Source: an uncultured Negativicutes bacterium
GTDB taxonomy: Bacteria; Bacillota; Negativicutes; Veillonellales; Megasphaeraceae
Direction: 5' to 3'
NCBI GenBank assembly: GCA_900752195.1
Contig: CAADUJ010000001.1
Coordinates: forward strand, 1-64,000
Length of the DNA: 64,000 nt
The notes below the pieces were generated by a model. The model was not told the DNA's origin. It made no database searches and was given only the letters and a program-made list of their open reading frames with translations. The position numbers were made by a program, and so were the translations under genes. Below, piece by piece: positions 16,115 to 25,368 of the stretch (positions are counted from its first letter, which is position 1; each line of letters starts with the position of its first letter).

Positions 16115-16918
16115 ATGAATTATTTGGATAATATGTTTTCGTTGCGAGGAAAGGTGGCCTTAATTACTGGTGGTTCTTATGGAATTGGTTTCAGTATGGC
16201 CAAAGCATTAGCTCGTGCTGGTGCAAAGATTGCTTTTAATTGTCGAAGTCAGGTTCATTTGAGTCAGGCTATGGATGATTACAAGGAGGCTGGCATAGAA
16301 GCACATGGATATATTTGTGATGTCACAGATGAAGTAGCAGTTCATAACTTAGTTCAGGATATAGAAAAATGTTTAGGAACTATTGATATTCTTGTTAATA
16401 ATGCGGGCATTATTAAACGAATTCCCATGTGTAACATGACAACAGATGAATTTAGACAAGTGGTTGATATTGATTTAGTTGGACCTTTTATTGTATCAAA
16501 AGCGGTTATTCCAGGAATGATAAAAAAAGGTCATGGAAAAATTATTAATATTTGTTCTATGATGAGTGAATTAGGACGGGAAACAGTTTCAGCATATGCA
16601 GCAGCAAAGGGCGGGCTAAAAATGCTGACTCGAAATATATGCTCTGAATTTGGCGGTGCAAACATTCAATGTAATGGTATTGGTCCAGGATATATTGCAA
16701 CACCGCAAACTGCTCCTTTGCGTGAACTGCAGGCTGATGGTTCACGACATCCTTTTGATCAATTTATTGTTTCAAAAACACCTGCTGGACGATGGGGAAC
16801 CCCGGAAGACCTTGAAGGACCTACTGTATTCTTGGCATCTGAGGCATCTGATTTTGTAAATGGACATATCTTGTATGTCGACGGCGGTATCCTTGCGTAT
16901 ATTGGCAAACAGCCTTAA
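16115..16918 (+). CDS. kduD: KduD-like short-chain dehydrogenase (2-deoxy-D-gluconate 3-dehydrogenase / gluconate 5-dehydrogenase type)
   Basis: 267 residues from the ATG behind AGGAGGTTTTAT. SDR fold: TGGSYGIG cofactor loop near residue 18, NNAG, catalytic Ser in NICSMMS and the Tyr-x-x-x-Lys in SAYAAAKGG; the C terminus ends GGILAYIGK as in KduD/IdnO. Within this operon it most likely reduces 2,5-diketo-3-deoxygluconate to 2-keto-3-deoxygluconate. Sequence alone cannot exclude gluconate 5-dehydrogenase activity. A small hairpin follows it before kdgK. Confidence 0.85.
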   Translation: MNYLDNMFSLRGKVALITGGSYGIGFSMAKALARAGAKIAFNCRSQVHLSQAMDDYKEAGIEAHGYICDVTDEVAVHNLVQDIEKCLGTIDILVNNAGIIKRIPMCNMTTDEFRQVVDIDLVGPFIVSKAVIPGMIKKGHGKIINICSMMSELGRETVSAYAAAKGGLKMLTRNICSEFGGANIQCNGIGPGYIATPQTAPLRELQADGSRHPFDQFIVSKTPAGRWGTPEDLEGPTVFLASEASDFVNGHILYVDGGILAYIGKQP

Positions 16919-16929
16919 GTTTTATGATT

Positions 16930-16955
16930 ACACGCCGAATTGAATTTCGGCGTGT
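16930..16955 (+). terminator. intra-operon hairpin between kduD and kdgK
   Basis: ACACGCCGAA pairs with TTCGGCGTGT around a short loop, with only a weak T-rich tail. It may attenuate transcription or stabilise the upstream message end rather than stop it fully. Confidence 0.55.
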
Positions 16956-16982
16956 TTATATTTTCATGAAAGGATGATATAT

Positions 16983-17921
16983 ATGAAAACTGGCTTAATT
17001 CTTGCAGGAGAGCCAATGGGGCTTTTAATTGCCCAGAGTGAAGGCACTTTGGATAGTGTGAGTGGATACGACTTAGCAGTAGCAGGAGCTGAATTTAATG
17101 TTGCGGTTGGTGTAGCTCGCTTAGGACATCGTGTAACGTATATGACAAAGCTTGGTAATGACCCTTTTGGTAAACGGATTATTCATGTATTAAATGAAAA
17201 TAAAATCGGCAATGAATTTGTAGTTTGGAGTGATACAAAAAAAACTGGATTTATGCTTAAAGGACGTGTTAGTGAAGGAGATCCAGATATTTTCTATTTT
17301 CGTGCAGGATCCGCAGCATCAACGTTATCGGTTGAAGACGTAGAAAAGATACGGTTTGATGAGTTTAGTCATATTCATTTAACGGGAATATTACCAGCTC
17401 TTAGTGAATCTACGAGAGATGCTGTTAATTTGATGTTTGATAAGGCGCGTACATTTGGATTATTGATTACATTTGACCCTAATTTACGTCCTCAATTATG
17501 GCCAAGCCAAGATATTATGATAAAGTCGATAAATGAAATGGCAGCAAAAGCGGATATCGTACTTCCTGGAACTGCAGAAGGAAAAATTCTTATGGGCAGC
17601 GGTGATCCAAAAAAAATTAATGCATTTTATCGTAATTTGGGAGCAAAAGTTGTTATTACTAAATTAGGAAGTAAAGGGGCATATGTTACAACACCGACAG
17701 AGGAATATCTTGTTCCAGGGTATACCGTGGAGAAAGTAGTAGACACAGTAGGCGCTGGAGATGGATTTGCTGCGGGTATAATTACGGCATTAATGGAAGG
17801 TATTCCATTAAAAGATGCGGTGCAGAGAGGAAATGCAATTGGCGCCATTCAAGTTATGAGCAGAGGAGATAATGAAGGGTTGCCATATCCGAATCAGCTT
17901 AATGCATTTATGAACAAATAG
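16983..17921 (+). CDS. kdgK: 2-keto-3-deoxygluconate kinase (PfkB family)
   Basis: 312 residues from the second ATG; AAAGG sits nine bases before it and directly abuts the first ATG at 16974. Ribokinase/PfkB fold: N-terminal GAEFNVAVGVARLG substrate loop, the FDPNLRPQLW block near 164, and DTVGAGDGFAAG with catalytic Asp260. Phosphorylates 2-keto-3-deoxygluconate to KDPG. The stop is nine bases before the aldolase start, so the two final steps are coupled. Confidence 0.92.
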   Translation: MKTGLILAGEPMGLLIAQSEGTLDSVSGYDLAVAGAEFNVAVGVARLGHRVTYMTKLGNDPFGKRIIHVLNENKIGNEFVVWSDTKKTGFMLKGRVSEGDPDIFYFRAGSAASTLSVEDVEKIRFDEFSHIHLTGILPALSESTRDAVNLMFDKARTFGLLITFDPNLRPQLWPSQDIMIKSINEMAAKADIVLPGTAEGKILMGSGDPKKINAFYRNLGAKVVITKLGSKGAYVTTPTEEYLVPGYTVEKVVDTVGAGDGFAAGIITALMEGIPLKDAVQRGNAIGAIQVMSRGDNEGLPYPNQLNAFMNK

Positions 17922-17930
17922 GAGGATAAT

Positions 17931-18893
17931 ATGAATAGCGAAATCATGCAGATGATAAATGATATCGGATTAGTTCCTTTAATTACTTTAGATAATCCGG
18001 AAGATGCTGTGCCGCTTGGACATGCATTGATACGTGGAGGAATACCCATTGCTGAAGTTACGTTTCGCACGGACGCCTGTTTGGATGTTATTAGAATAAT
18101 GAAGGATATTCCTGATATGATTGTAGGGGCTGGAACTGTGCATTCTGTTGAACAAGCAGAATCTGCTGTAAAAGCTGGTGCTCAGTTTATTATTACACCA
18201 GCATATAACCCGAAGGTTACGGAGTGGTGTGTAAAAAATAATGTAAAAATCATTCCAGGAACCGTTTCTCCGCATGATATAGAAGCAGCCTATCAATTAG
18301 GTATAAAAGTTTGTAAATTTTTTCCAGCCGGCGCGTATGGAGGAATTAAGACATTAAATGCATTATCGGGTCCTTTTGCGGAAATTAAATTTATTCCTAC
18401 TGGGGGAGTCAATTATGACAATATGAATGAATATTTGAATTTGTCTAATGTTTTTGCTGTAGGAGGTAGCTTTATTGTACCTTCAGACTTAATTAAGTCA
18501 AAAGATTGGGATGGCATTACACTTCATTGCCAAAAAATGATTCGCCATATGTTAGACTTTACGCTAGGACATGTGGGCCTCCATATTCCGGGAAGGGATG
18601 AAGCAGAAAAAGTAACTGATGAATTGTGTCGACTCATGGCTCAGGATAAAATAATAGGTACAGACAACTTTTTTGCTGGATCCATTGCAGAAATTTGCGA
18701 TCACAAAATGCCTGGAAGTAATGGACATATCTGTATTGATACCAGAGATATGACTAGAGCTCTTTCCTATTATAGAAGGCGAGGGATTGCTATAGATAAG
18801 TCACACTGTTATTATGATGAGCAAGGCAATATAAAAGTTGCATTTTTGACAGAGACAGCAGGAGGCTTTTCTATCCATTTGCGTAAAAAATAA
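17931..18893 (+). CDS. kdgA: KDPG/KHG aldolase fused to a VOC-like C-terminal domain
   Basis: 320 residues, against about 210 for Eda. Residues 1-205 are a class I KDPG aldolase barrel with Glu42 and Arg46 in AEVTFRT and the Schiff-base Lys129 in KVCKFFPAG. Residues about 212-320 form a separate domain (FTLGHVGLHIPGRDEAEKVT, then GHICIDTRDMTRALSYYRRR and GGFSIHLRKK) resembling glyoxalase/VOC folds. Cleaves KDPG to pyruvate and glyceraldehyde-3-phosphate. The VOC-like extension occurs in other Firmicute aldolases from what I recall; its function is unknown. Last gene of the operon. Confidence 0.88.
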   Translation: MNSEIMQMINDIGLVPLITLDNPEDAVPLGHALIRGGIPIAEVTFRTDACLDVIRIMKDIPDMIVGAGTVHSVEQAESAVKAGAQFIITPAYNPKVTEWCVKNNVKIIPGTVSPHDIEAAYQLGIKVCKFFPAGAYGGIKTLNALSGPFAEIKFIPTGGVNYDNMNEYLNLSNVFAVGGSFIVPSDLIKSKDWDGITLHCQKMIRHMLDFTLGHVGLHIPGRDEAEKVTDELCRLMAQDKIIGTDNFFAGSIAEICDHKMPGSNGHICIDTRDMTRALSYYRRRGIAIDKSHCYYDEQGNIKVAFLTETAGGFSIHLRKK

Positions 18894-18898
18894 TGTGT

Positions 18899-18941
18899 GA
18901 AAACAGGTGTTGTTACGGTTTTAGCGGCAACACCTGTTTTC
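18899..18941 (+). terminator. terminator of the ketodeoxyuronate operon
   Basis: GAAAACAGGTGTTG pairs with CAACACCTGTTTTC, a 14-bp stem, followed by a T-containing tail. Confidence 0.85.
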
Positions 18942-19095
18942 TATATCGTGAAAAATAGCATGATTTTGCACCATATTATAGATAATCCTGTGGGTATCTA
19001 TACGAAATAATCTTTTGTTGCCACATGGTCTATTGTTTCGTATACTATATACAAATAAAGCGAGCTTTATATTACGGTATTAGAGGGGTGTAGAC

Positions 19096-19896
19096 ATGAA
19101 GATTTCAGCTATACAGGCGCATATTGAATTTGGGAATGTGGATGCAAATTATGGACATATAGAAGCGATGATAGGGCAGGCTGCTCATGAAGGAGCCAAT
19201 CTTGTCGTGTTGTCTGAGTTATGGAATACGGCGTTTTATCCTACCAATGTCTATGAGTTGGCAGATGAAGAGGGCATGAGAACGAAGGCTTTTCTTTCGG
19301 ATTTAGCCCAAAAATATCAGATTCACATTGTTGGTGGGTCTGTTGCCAATAAAAGACAGGGAAAATTGTATAATACGACGTTTGTCGTAGATAAGATGGG
19401 AAAACTTGTCGGAGAATACGATAAAGTTCATCTTTTTACACCAGGAAAAGAAGATACTGTTTTTACGCCAGGAAATCATCTCAATGTGTTTGAATTGGGT
19501 GGTGTAAAAATGGCATCCATTATTTGCTATGATGTCCGTTTTTCGGAATGGGTCCGGCTGGCGGCACTAAAGGGAGCCCAGATTCTCTTCGTTCCTGCTG
19601 CGTGGCCATATCCAAGATTGGAGCATTGGAAAGTGTTATGTCAGGCAAGAGCCATAGAAAATCAGCTTTTTGTCGTATCGGTCAATGGCTGTGGCAAGAC
19701 CGGGAAACTGAATTTCTGCGGCGGTTCCCAGATTATCAATCCATGGGGAACCGTTCTTGACAGTGCAGGTGATGATGAAAAAATTCTTTCTAGCTCTGTC
19801 GATTTTTCTATTGTCCAGGAAATCCGCGATTCTATTAATGTGTTTCGGGACAGGCGGACTGATTTATACGAGCTGATAGAAAGAAGAGGCGATTGA
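19096..19896 (+). CDS. nitrilase-superfamily carbon-nitrogen hydrolase (omega-amidase-like)
   Basis: 266 residues with the full catalytic triad: Glu41 in LSELWNTAF, Lys110 in YDKVHLFTPG and Cys144 in IICYDVRF. The RFSEWVRL-type context and the PAAWPYPRLEHWKVL segment resemble omega-amidases and related aliphatic amidases that hydrolyse alpha-keto-omega-amides. It starts a unit with an AEC transporter (next start one base after this stop) and an M20 amidohydrolase, suggesting uptake or export and hydrolysis of an amide or acylated amino acid. The precise substrate is unknown. Confidence 0.85.
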   Translation: MKISAIQAHIEFGNVDANYGHIEAMIGQAAHEGANLVVLSELWNTAFYPTNVYELADEEGMRTKAFLSDLAQKYQIHIVGGSVANKRQGKLYNTTFVVDKMGKLVGEYDKVHLFTPGKEDTVFTPGNHLNVFELGGVKMASIICYDVRFSEWVRLAALKGAQILFVPAAWPYPRLEHWKVLCQARAIENQLFVVSVNGCGKTGKLNFCGGSQIINPWGTVLDSAGDDEKILSSSVDFSIVQEIRDSINVFRDRRTDLYELIERRGD

Positions 19897-19897
19897 C

Positions 19898-20842
19898 TTG
19901 GCCGGCGCACTTCATGCCTTGGAAGGCATCTTTGAAGTTTTATTTATGGTTTCTATTGGTCTTATCATGGCTAAGCTTGGCTGGTGTGATAGTAAGACGA
20001 GTGGTGTCATGACAAAAATTGTGCTGAAAATATCGTTGCCTCTCTATATGTTGGCCCACATCGTAACGGACTTCGACCACGATCTGCTCGTTCAGATGGC
20101 GCCGGATTTGGTGTTGCCTTTTGCGTCGATTCTGTTATCTTATGGCATAGGCGTCGTTATAGCAAAGACCTTTCACATTGCAAAGAATCGGCAAGGCGTA
20201 TTCATTACGTGTTTTTGTATAGCTAATACTATTTTTATCGGTCTACCTGTCAACTTGGCCCTCTTTGGTCCACCTAGCGTACCATCGGTTATGCTTTATT
20301 ATATGGCTAATACGACGATGTTCTGGACTGTCGGTGTCTATCATATCGTGCACGATAGTACCGGTGGTGCTACGATGCCGCTGTTTTCACCGGCTGCTCT
20401 TAAAAAAGTCCTTTCCCCACCACTTATTGGCTTTCTTTTAGGAATTGTCCTTGTCATGATGGGCCTTGGACTTCCCGATTTCATTGTGACATCTTTTAAA
20501 TATGTCGGCAATATGGCAACGCCCTTATCACTTATCGTCATCGGTATTGAGATGAGCACCATTGCGTTTCAGGATATCCATTGGGACCGCGATATTGTTG
20601 GAGCCCTCATAGGACGCTTTATTATCTGTCCGGCCTGCGTTCTCTGTCTTTTGCCATTCATTCCCGTTACGGAAATGTCGGCTAAAGTTTTTACGATGCA
20701 GGCGAGCATGCCGGCTATGACACAAATGACCGTCGTCGCAAAAGCGGTAGGGGCTGATGTAAAATATTCAACAGAGCTCAGCTTTTTGACGATTGTTCTG
20801 GCCATTGTGGTCATTCCTGTTTATATGATTTTATTCGGATAG
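19898..20842 (+). CDS. AEC-family (auxin efflux carrier) transporter
   Basis: 314 residues, about ten hydrophobic segments in two halves as in AEC/malonate-type carriers; the second half starts near LSPPLIGFLLGIVLV. The start is a TTG with AAGAGGCG upstream, one base after the nitrilase gene; an internal ATG would remove half of the first helix. The family exports or exchanges small organic acids. The tight linkage to an amidase and an M20 hydrolase suggests handling of the product or substrate of those enzymes. Confidence 0.8.
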   Translation: MAGALHALEGIFEVLFMVSIGLIMAKLGWCDSKTSGVMTKIVLKISLPLYMLAHIVTDFDHDLLVQMAPDLVLPFASILLSYGIGVVIAKTFHIAKNRQGVFITCFCIANTIFIGLPVNLALFGPPSVPSVMLYYMANTTMFWTVGVYHIVHDSTGGATMPLFSPAALKKVLSPPLIGFLLGIVLVMMGLGLPDFIVTSFKYVGNMATPLSLIVIGIEMSTIAFQDIHWDRDIVGALIGRFIICPACVLCLLPFIPVTEMSAKVFTMQASMPAMTQMTVVAKAVGADVKYSTELSFLTIVLAIVVIPVYMILFG

Positions 20843-20877
20843 GAGTTTTACTATCCCTGCTGTACGAGGAGGATACC

Positions 20878-22044
20878 ATGTCTTTATGTGACGTTTTTGA
20901 TAAAAAGGTAGAAAAATATGCTAATACGGCCTATGTATTAAATCGGGAAATTGCCAATGATCCGGAGCTTTCGGGGGAAGAATTCCATGCTGTTGCCCGT
21001 CACGTAGCGGCATGCCGCAATGTGGGCATGCCTGTAGAGGAACAATTTAACGGACAACCTACGGCCTACAAGGCACAGGCATTGGCACCAGAAAAACCTG
21101 CTTTCCGCGTAGCGCTGCTGGCAGAATATGATGCCCTACCCGGCGTAGGTCATGGTTGTGGTCATTCGGCTGGAGGTGCCGTCAGCTATCTTGCGGCTGC
21201 TGCGTTTCACGACATGACGGATGTACCGATTCAGGTCGATTTATTTGGTACACCTGATGAAGAACTACGTGGCGGCAAAGTGCCCATGTGTGAGCAAGGT
21301 ATATTCAAACAGTATGATTTTGCCATGATGGTACATATGGCATCTAACACGTCGACGCCCAATTCCAGTTTTTTAGCTCTCGATGATTATCGCATCCGTT
21401 TTCATGGTAAGACTGCCCATGCCGCACAGCATCCCTGGGAAGGCAAAAATGCTTTGAATGGAGCGATGCTGGCCCTTCACGCCATCGATATGCTGCGGCA
21501 GCACATATTGCCAGATTCGCGCATTGGAACTTATATCGTCAACGGTGGCGAAGCATCGAATATCATCCCCGATTATGCCGAAATCGAGTGTTGCATCCGG
21601 CATACGAAACGGTCTTATTTGAATACCCTCGTACCGCGTATCATGAATTGTATCAAAGGCGCTGCCATTGCAACGGAAACGACATATGACGTAGAGCAGA
21701 TGGGATATAGATATGACGACCTCGTGTGGAACGAAACGGCGACGAACGTCGTGCGGCAGGTGATGCACGAGATGGGCATTCCCTTCCAAAATCCTTCAAC
21801 TAGCGGTAGTTCCGATATCGCCAATATTAGTCACCAATGTCCGGTCATTCATGCGCATCTGGCTATGGGAGATACATTCTATCCGGATCATTCCGTTGAA
21901 ATCGCAAATCTCGTCAAGAACCCTGCTATTAATGACGTCATTGCAAGAGGAGCTAAGTTGATTGGTCATACGGTGCTCACCTTGTGGCAACAGCCGGAAA
22001 CGCGTACTGCCATGGCAGAAGAATTTTCTAAATCTGATATATGA
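20878..22044 (+). CDS. M20-family amidohydrolase (AbgB/aminoacylase-like)
   Basis: 388 residues. The metal-binding sites of the dinuclear M20D group are visible: LAEYDALPGVGHGCGHSAGG near 82-100 (with the bridging Cys and His), the TPDEELRGG glutamates near 130, and HMASNTSTP. A lid/dimerisation domain begins near KTAHAAQHPWEGKNALN. The family cleaves N-acyl or aminobenzoyl amino acids or dipeptides in the cytoplasm. Third gene of the nitrilase-AEC-M20 set, 35 bases after the transporter with AGGAGGATACC before the start. Substrate unknown. Confidence 0.83.
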   Translation: MSLCDVFDKKVEKYANTAYVLNREIANDPELSGEEFHAVARHVAACRNVGMPVEEQFNGQPTAYKAQALAPEKPAFRVALLAEYDALPGVGHGCGHSAGGAVSYLAAAAFHDMTDVPIQVDLFGTPDEELRGGKVPMCEQGIFKQYDFAMMVHMASNTSTPNSSFLALDDYRIRFHGKTAHAAQHPWEGKNALNGAMLALHAIDMLRQHILPDSRIGTYIVNGGEASNIIPDYAEIECCIRHTKRSYLNTLVPRIMNCIKGAAIATETTYDVEQMGYRYDDLVWNETATNVVRQVMHEMGIPFQNPSTSGSSDIANISHQCPVIHAHLAMGDTFYPDHSVEIANLVKNPAINDVIARGAKLIGHTVLTLWQQPETRTAMAEEFSKSDI

Positions 22045-22216
22045 TGGAGAACGTAAAGCGTATCTCTCGGATATAGTATACTCTATATAATATAGGTGTT
22101 GTTTTCTATTTTTGGACTAGTAGAAGATGATACTATAGTGTACAATAGACTTGTAGTTACTTGAAAACGGTATAACACATATGGAGTGTAATAAAGAAAA
22201 AGGGTGATACGAAATC

Positions 22217-24136
22217 ATGGAAAAATTGGACAACTTTGAAAAGTATACGCCGGAGTATATTAAATACCTCGAATTGCTGTCTCGTGAATATCCGACACAA
22301 GAAGATACTTTTACGGAAATCATCAATTTACAGGCCATTATCAATCTTCCGAAAGGAACAGAACATTTCATGAGTGATCTACACGGTGAATATGAGGCGT
22401 TTTACCATATTCTCAACAATTGTTCCGGTGTCATACGGGAAAAGGTGGAAATGATTTTTTCCAATTCCTTATCGAGGGAAGAACGGAACGATTTATTGAC
22501 ACTGATTTATTATCCGAAGGAGAAAATGGATCTCATTGAGAGGGATAATGATTTTACTGATGCCTGGGCACGGCGGACATTGCATCAGCTCCTGCGTCTG
22601 GCAAAACTGCTGTCGTCGAAATATACACGGTCTAAAGTGCGTAAAGCTATGCCGGCTGTGTTCCGCTATGTAATTGATGAATTGATTCATGCCCAGCCTG
22701 ATGAAGATAAGAATCGTCACGTGTATCATTCCAAGATTATTGATTCCATTTTGGAAACCGGCTCTACGAGGCGGTTTATCTATGCTCTGACGGATTTGAT
22801 CAAGCGCCTTGCCGTCGATCATCTGCACATTGTTGGTGATATTTATGATCGCGGTGCTCATGCTGATAAAATCATGGACAACCTGATGCAACATCATTCC
22901 ATCGATATCCAGTGGGGAAACCACGATATTCTGTGGATGGGGGCTGCTTCCGGCAGTGCGGCCTGCATTGCGAACGTCGTGCGCAATAACGTGCGCTACC
23001 ATAATCTGGAAATCCTTGAAAGCGGCTATGGCATCAGCCTTCGACCGCTTGCACTCTTTGCTTTAGAAAAATACAAGGCCAATGACGGCATCGATCCCAT
23101 GGTCAAGGCCATTAATGTCATGTTGAGCAAGCTTGAAGGACAAGTTATTTATCGCCATCCTGAATACAATATGGATGATCGCCTCTTATTCCATACCATT
23201 GATTGGGAAAAGGGGACGATTACATTAGATGGCAAGACGTATGAATTGACGACGAAGGAATTTCCTACTGTAGATCCTGCAGACCCGTATAAGTTGTCAC
23301 CAGAAGAACATGTCATCATGAGCGAACTCCAGGTCGAATTTGAACAAAGCGAACGACTCCAGCGTCATATGGCTTTTCTATACAGTCATGGTTCGATGTA
23401 TCGGTGCTTCAACAACAATCTCCTGTTCCACGGCTGCATTCCGCTGAATGAAGACGGCACCTTTAAAGAAGCTTTCTTTGATGGCAAGAGCTATAAGGGG
23501 CAGGCCCTCATGGATTACGCTGATTATGCAGCACGCCGGGCCTTTACGAAACGGGATCAGGATAGCCTCGATTATATGTGGTACATGTGGGGCGGACAGG
23601 ATTCTCCTGTATCGGGTCGTCTCGTCAAGACCTTTGAACGAAGCTATATTGCCGATAAGGATACGTGGAAAGAACCGGAAAATGCCTATTTCCGGTTGAA
23701 TCGCCATAAAGATGAATGCATTAAGATACTCCACGAATTTGGCATCGATTATCCACAAAGCCATATCATCAATGGCCATACGCCGGTCAAGGTAAAGAAA
23801 GGCGAAAGCCCTATTCGTGCGGAAGGCAAAGAACTTTGTATTGATGGTGGCTTCTGCAAGGCCTATCAGAATTCGACGGGTATTGCTGGCTATACGCTCA
23901 TCTTTAACTCTCATGGTATCCGCATTAAGGCTCACTATCCCTTCCAGAGCGTAGATCAAGTTCTCCATAATAACGCAGATATGGATTCCCAGACGACTCA
24001 AGTCGAACTTGAACCGAAGCGTATCATGATTGGCGATACTGATAATGGCAAGAAGCTGCGTCAGATGATTGATGATCTCAAGGCGCTGCTCTATGCGTAT
24101 CGTCAAGGCATCGTCATGGAACGTAAAAAAGCATAA
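22217..24136 (+). CDS. fbp: fructose-1,6-bisphosphatase class III
   Basis: 639 residues, the usual length for the Firmicute class III enzyme. Calcineurin-type metallophosphatase motifs: SDLHGEYEAF (Asp54, His56), GDIYDRGAHAD, GNHDILWMGA, and NGHTPVKVKKGE near residue 520. It hydrolyses fructose-1,6-bisphosphate in gluconeogenesis, in keeping with growth on lactate or other non-sugar carbon. Own transcription unit with a terminator after it. A class II enzyme (glpX, 58107-59072) is encoded in the same window, so the cell has two unrelated FBPases. Confidence 0.95.
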   Translation: MEKLDNFEKYTPEYIKYLELLSREYPTQEDTFTEIINLQAIINLPKGTEHFMSDLHGEYEAFYHILNNCSGVIREKVEMIFSNSLSREERNDLLTLIYYPKEKMDLIERDNDFTDAWARRTLHQLLRLAKLLSSKYTRSKVRKAMPAVFRYVIDELIHAQPDEDKNRHVYHSKIIDSILETGSTRRFIYALTDLIKRLAVDHLHIVGDIYDRGAHADKIMDNLMQHHSIDIQWGNHDILWMGAASGSAACIANVVRNNVRYHNLEILESGYGISLRPLALFALEKYKANDGIDPMVKAINVMLSKLEGQVIYRHPEYNMDDRLLFHTIDWEKGTITLDGKTYELTTKEFPTVDPADPYKLSPEEHVIMSELQVEFEQSERLQRHMAFLYSHGSMYRCFNNNLLFHGCIPLNEDGTFKEAFFDGKSYKGQALMDYADYAARRAFTKRDQDSLDYMWYMWGGQDSPVSGRLVKTFERSYIADKDTWKEPENAYFRLNRHKDECIKILHEFGIDYPQSHIINGHTPVKVKKGESPIRAEGKELCIDGGFCKAYQNSTGIAGYTLIFNSHGIRIKAHYPFQSVDQVLHNNADMDSQTTQVELEPKRIMIGDTDNGKKLRQMIDDLKALLYAYRQGIVMERKKA

Positions 24137-24154
24137 TACCGTTTATATAGCAAG

Positions 24155-24201
24155 AAAGAGACATCCTTGTCCATATAGAGTGGGCAGGGATGTCTCTTTT
24201 T
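24155..24201 (+). terminator. terminator of fbp
   Basis: AAAGAGACATCC pairs with GGGATGTCTCTTT, followed by a T run; A-rich on the other side, so it may also serve the minus-strand gene that ends at 24212. Confidence 0.85.
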
Positions 24202-24211
24202 ATGGTGTTTT

Positions 24212-25324
24212 TTATGGATTGAGCATCGTATAGGCAGCATAGCCTTCTTGTCCTTTATAGGGACCGGAAAGTACCTGAATCTTGACATATCCATTTCCAT
24301 CGGCCTGACTACGAGCTGATACTTTCGTATTTGAACCGAACAGAATGACTTTGTCGCTGTTGATCATGGAACGGATTTGTTCCATATCCCGACTTTCAGA
24401 GGCAGCGACAAACAGGGAAATATCTTCTTCTTTGCGGATGATATAGGACGTACGCATCATGACGTATGTCTTGCTCGTGTCAAATGTGGGGTAGGTTGGC
24501 GTGTCAAGCCTGGATACATCTGTTGTGGCATACCGTGAAAAATCGACGTGCTGGGCCGTTGCTTTTTGTTGCTTATATAGGAAATAGCCGCCTAGAGTCA
24601 GTGTCAGAACTAAGACGGGGACGAGGCTGAAACGGGTGGCATGGGCAAGCCGTTCTCCTAAAGTGTACTCCTGATCGTCTTGCGGCTCTTCTGCTTCTAA
24701 GGTATCACCGAAAGTGGGAATATGGACGCGTAGCGCTCCTTCCAGAACCGTTCCTACAGGCACGCCATAGCCACTTGCCGGATAGAGTGTGCGAATGGCT
24801 TCTAATGCCTGACAGCACGCGATAGCCCGGCTTGTAGCATCATCGATGTCAGCGGTGATGCCAAGCTGATGGATGATGGAGATGAACGAGTCGTTTCCCA
24901 AATCGGGCATGTACGTTGTGGCAAGGAAATGGAGATCCCTGATGTACACATCGGGAAAGGTAAAGGCCTTTCCGTAGGCTTCATAGCTGGCGCGGATGTA
25001 ACCTAATTCCTCTTCTGCGTTATACATGGCGAGAATGTCGCCTTTTAAAAGGGGCAGGATGTCATAGGTCCAGACCGTATCAAAGGCAGGGCTGTCCTGG
25101 ACGGTTTTTGCCGTAATGCGGCGGCTCGACGTAAAGACATCACCTGGTGGTTTTACGCGATACGTAATCGTTCCGATATCGTTTGTTCCCAGCCACGCCA
25201 GGGCAATGGTACATATGCTGTTGGGTTCTTCATTGGCGCGTTCAATGACCAGTGAGATGGCCGTATCTTTTTGACGACAATCAATGGCTTTTTGTGCCTC
25301 TATGGTGTTGGTAAAGACGGTCAT
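24212..25324 (-). CDS. membrane-anchored degenerate DnaQ-like exonuclease with SH3-like C-terminal domain
   Basis: 370 residues from the ATG behind GAAAGGATGG. Residues about 20-180 match the outline of DEDDh exonucleases (canonical AIDFETAN, RxSICxIGL, IHGI, AHNAxFD). The catalytic residues are mostly replaced: the first Asp is Val26, the IHGI His is absent (RRIT), AHNA is MYNA with Tyr101, and the C-terminal His region is not conserved; only Glu28 survives clearly. One transmembrane helix lies at about 231-250. Residues about 290-370 resemble a bacterial SH3 domain (VQVLSGPYKG-type: QVLSGPYKGQEGYA). It is probably a binding pseudoenzyme. It follows the NYN-LOTUS gene by 44 bases. Confidence 0.65.
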   Translation of the reverse strand: MTVFTNTIEAQKAIDCRQKDTAISLVIERANEEPNSICTIALAWLGTNDIGTITYRVKPPGDVFTSSRRITAKTVQDSPAFDTVWTYDILPLLKGDILAMYNAEEELGYIRASYEAYGKAFTFPDVYIRDLHFLATTYMPDLGNDSFISIIHQLGITADIDDATSRAIACCQALEAIRTLYPASGYGVPVGTVLEGALRVHIPTFGDTLEAEEPQDDQEYTLGERLAHATRFSLVPVLVLTLTLGGYFLYKQQKATAQHVDFSRYATTDVSRLDTPTYPTFDTSKTYVMMRTSYIIRKEEDISLFVAASESRDMEQIRSMINSDKVILFGSNTKVSARSQADGNGYVKIQVLSGPYKGQEGYAAYTMLNP

Positions 25325-25368
25325 GAGAGTCCATCCTTTCAAGTACCCAAACGGCGCGACAAGAGTTG

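Noticed and set aside
23378..24106. 242-codon open frame on the minus strand
   Set aside because: Antisense to fbp, which has full family motifs; the antisense product is unrecognisable.
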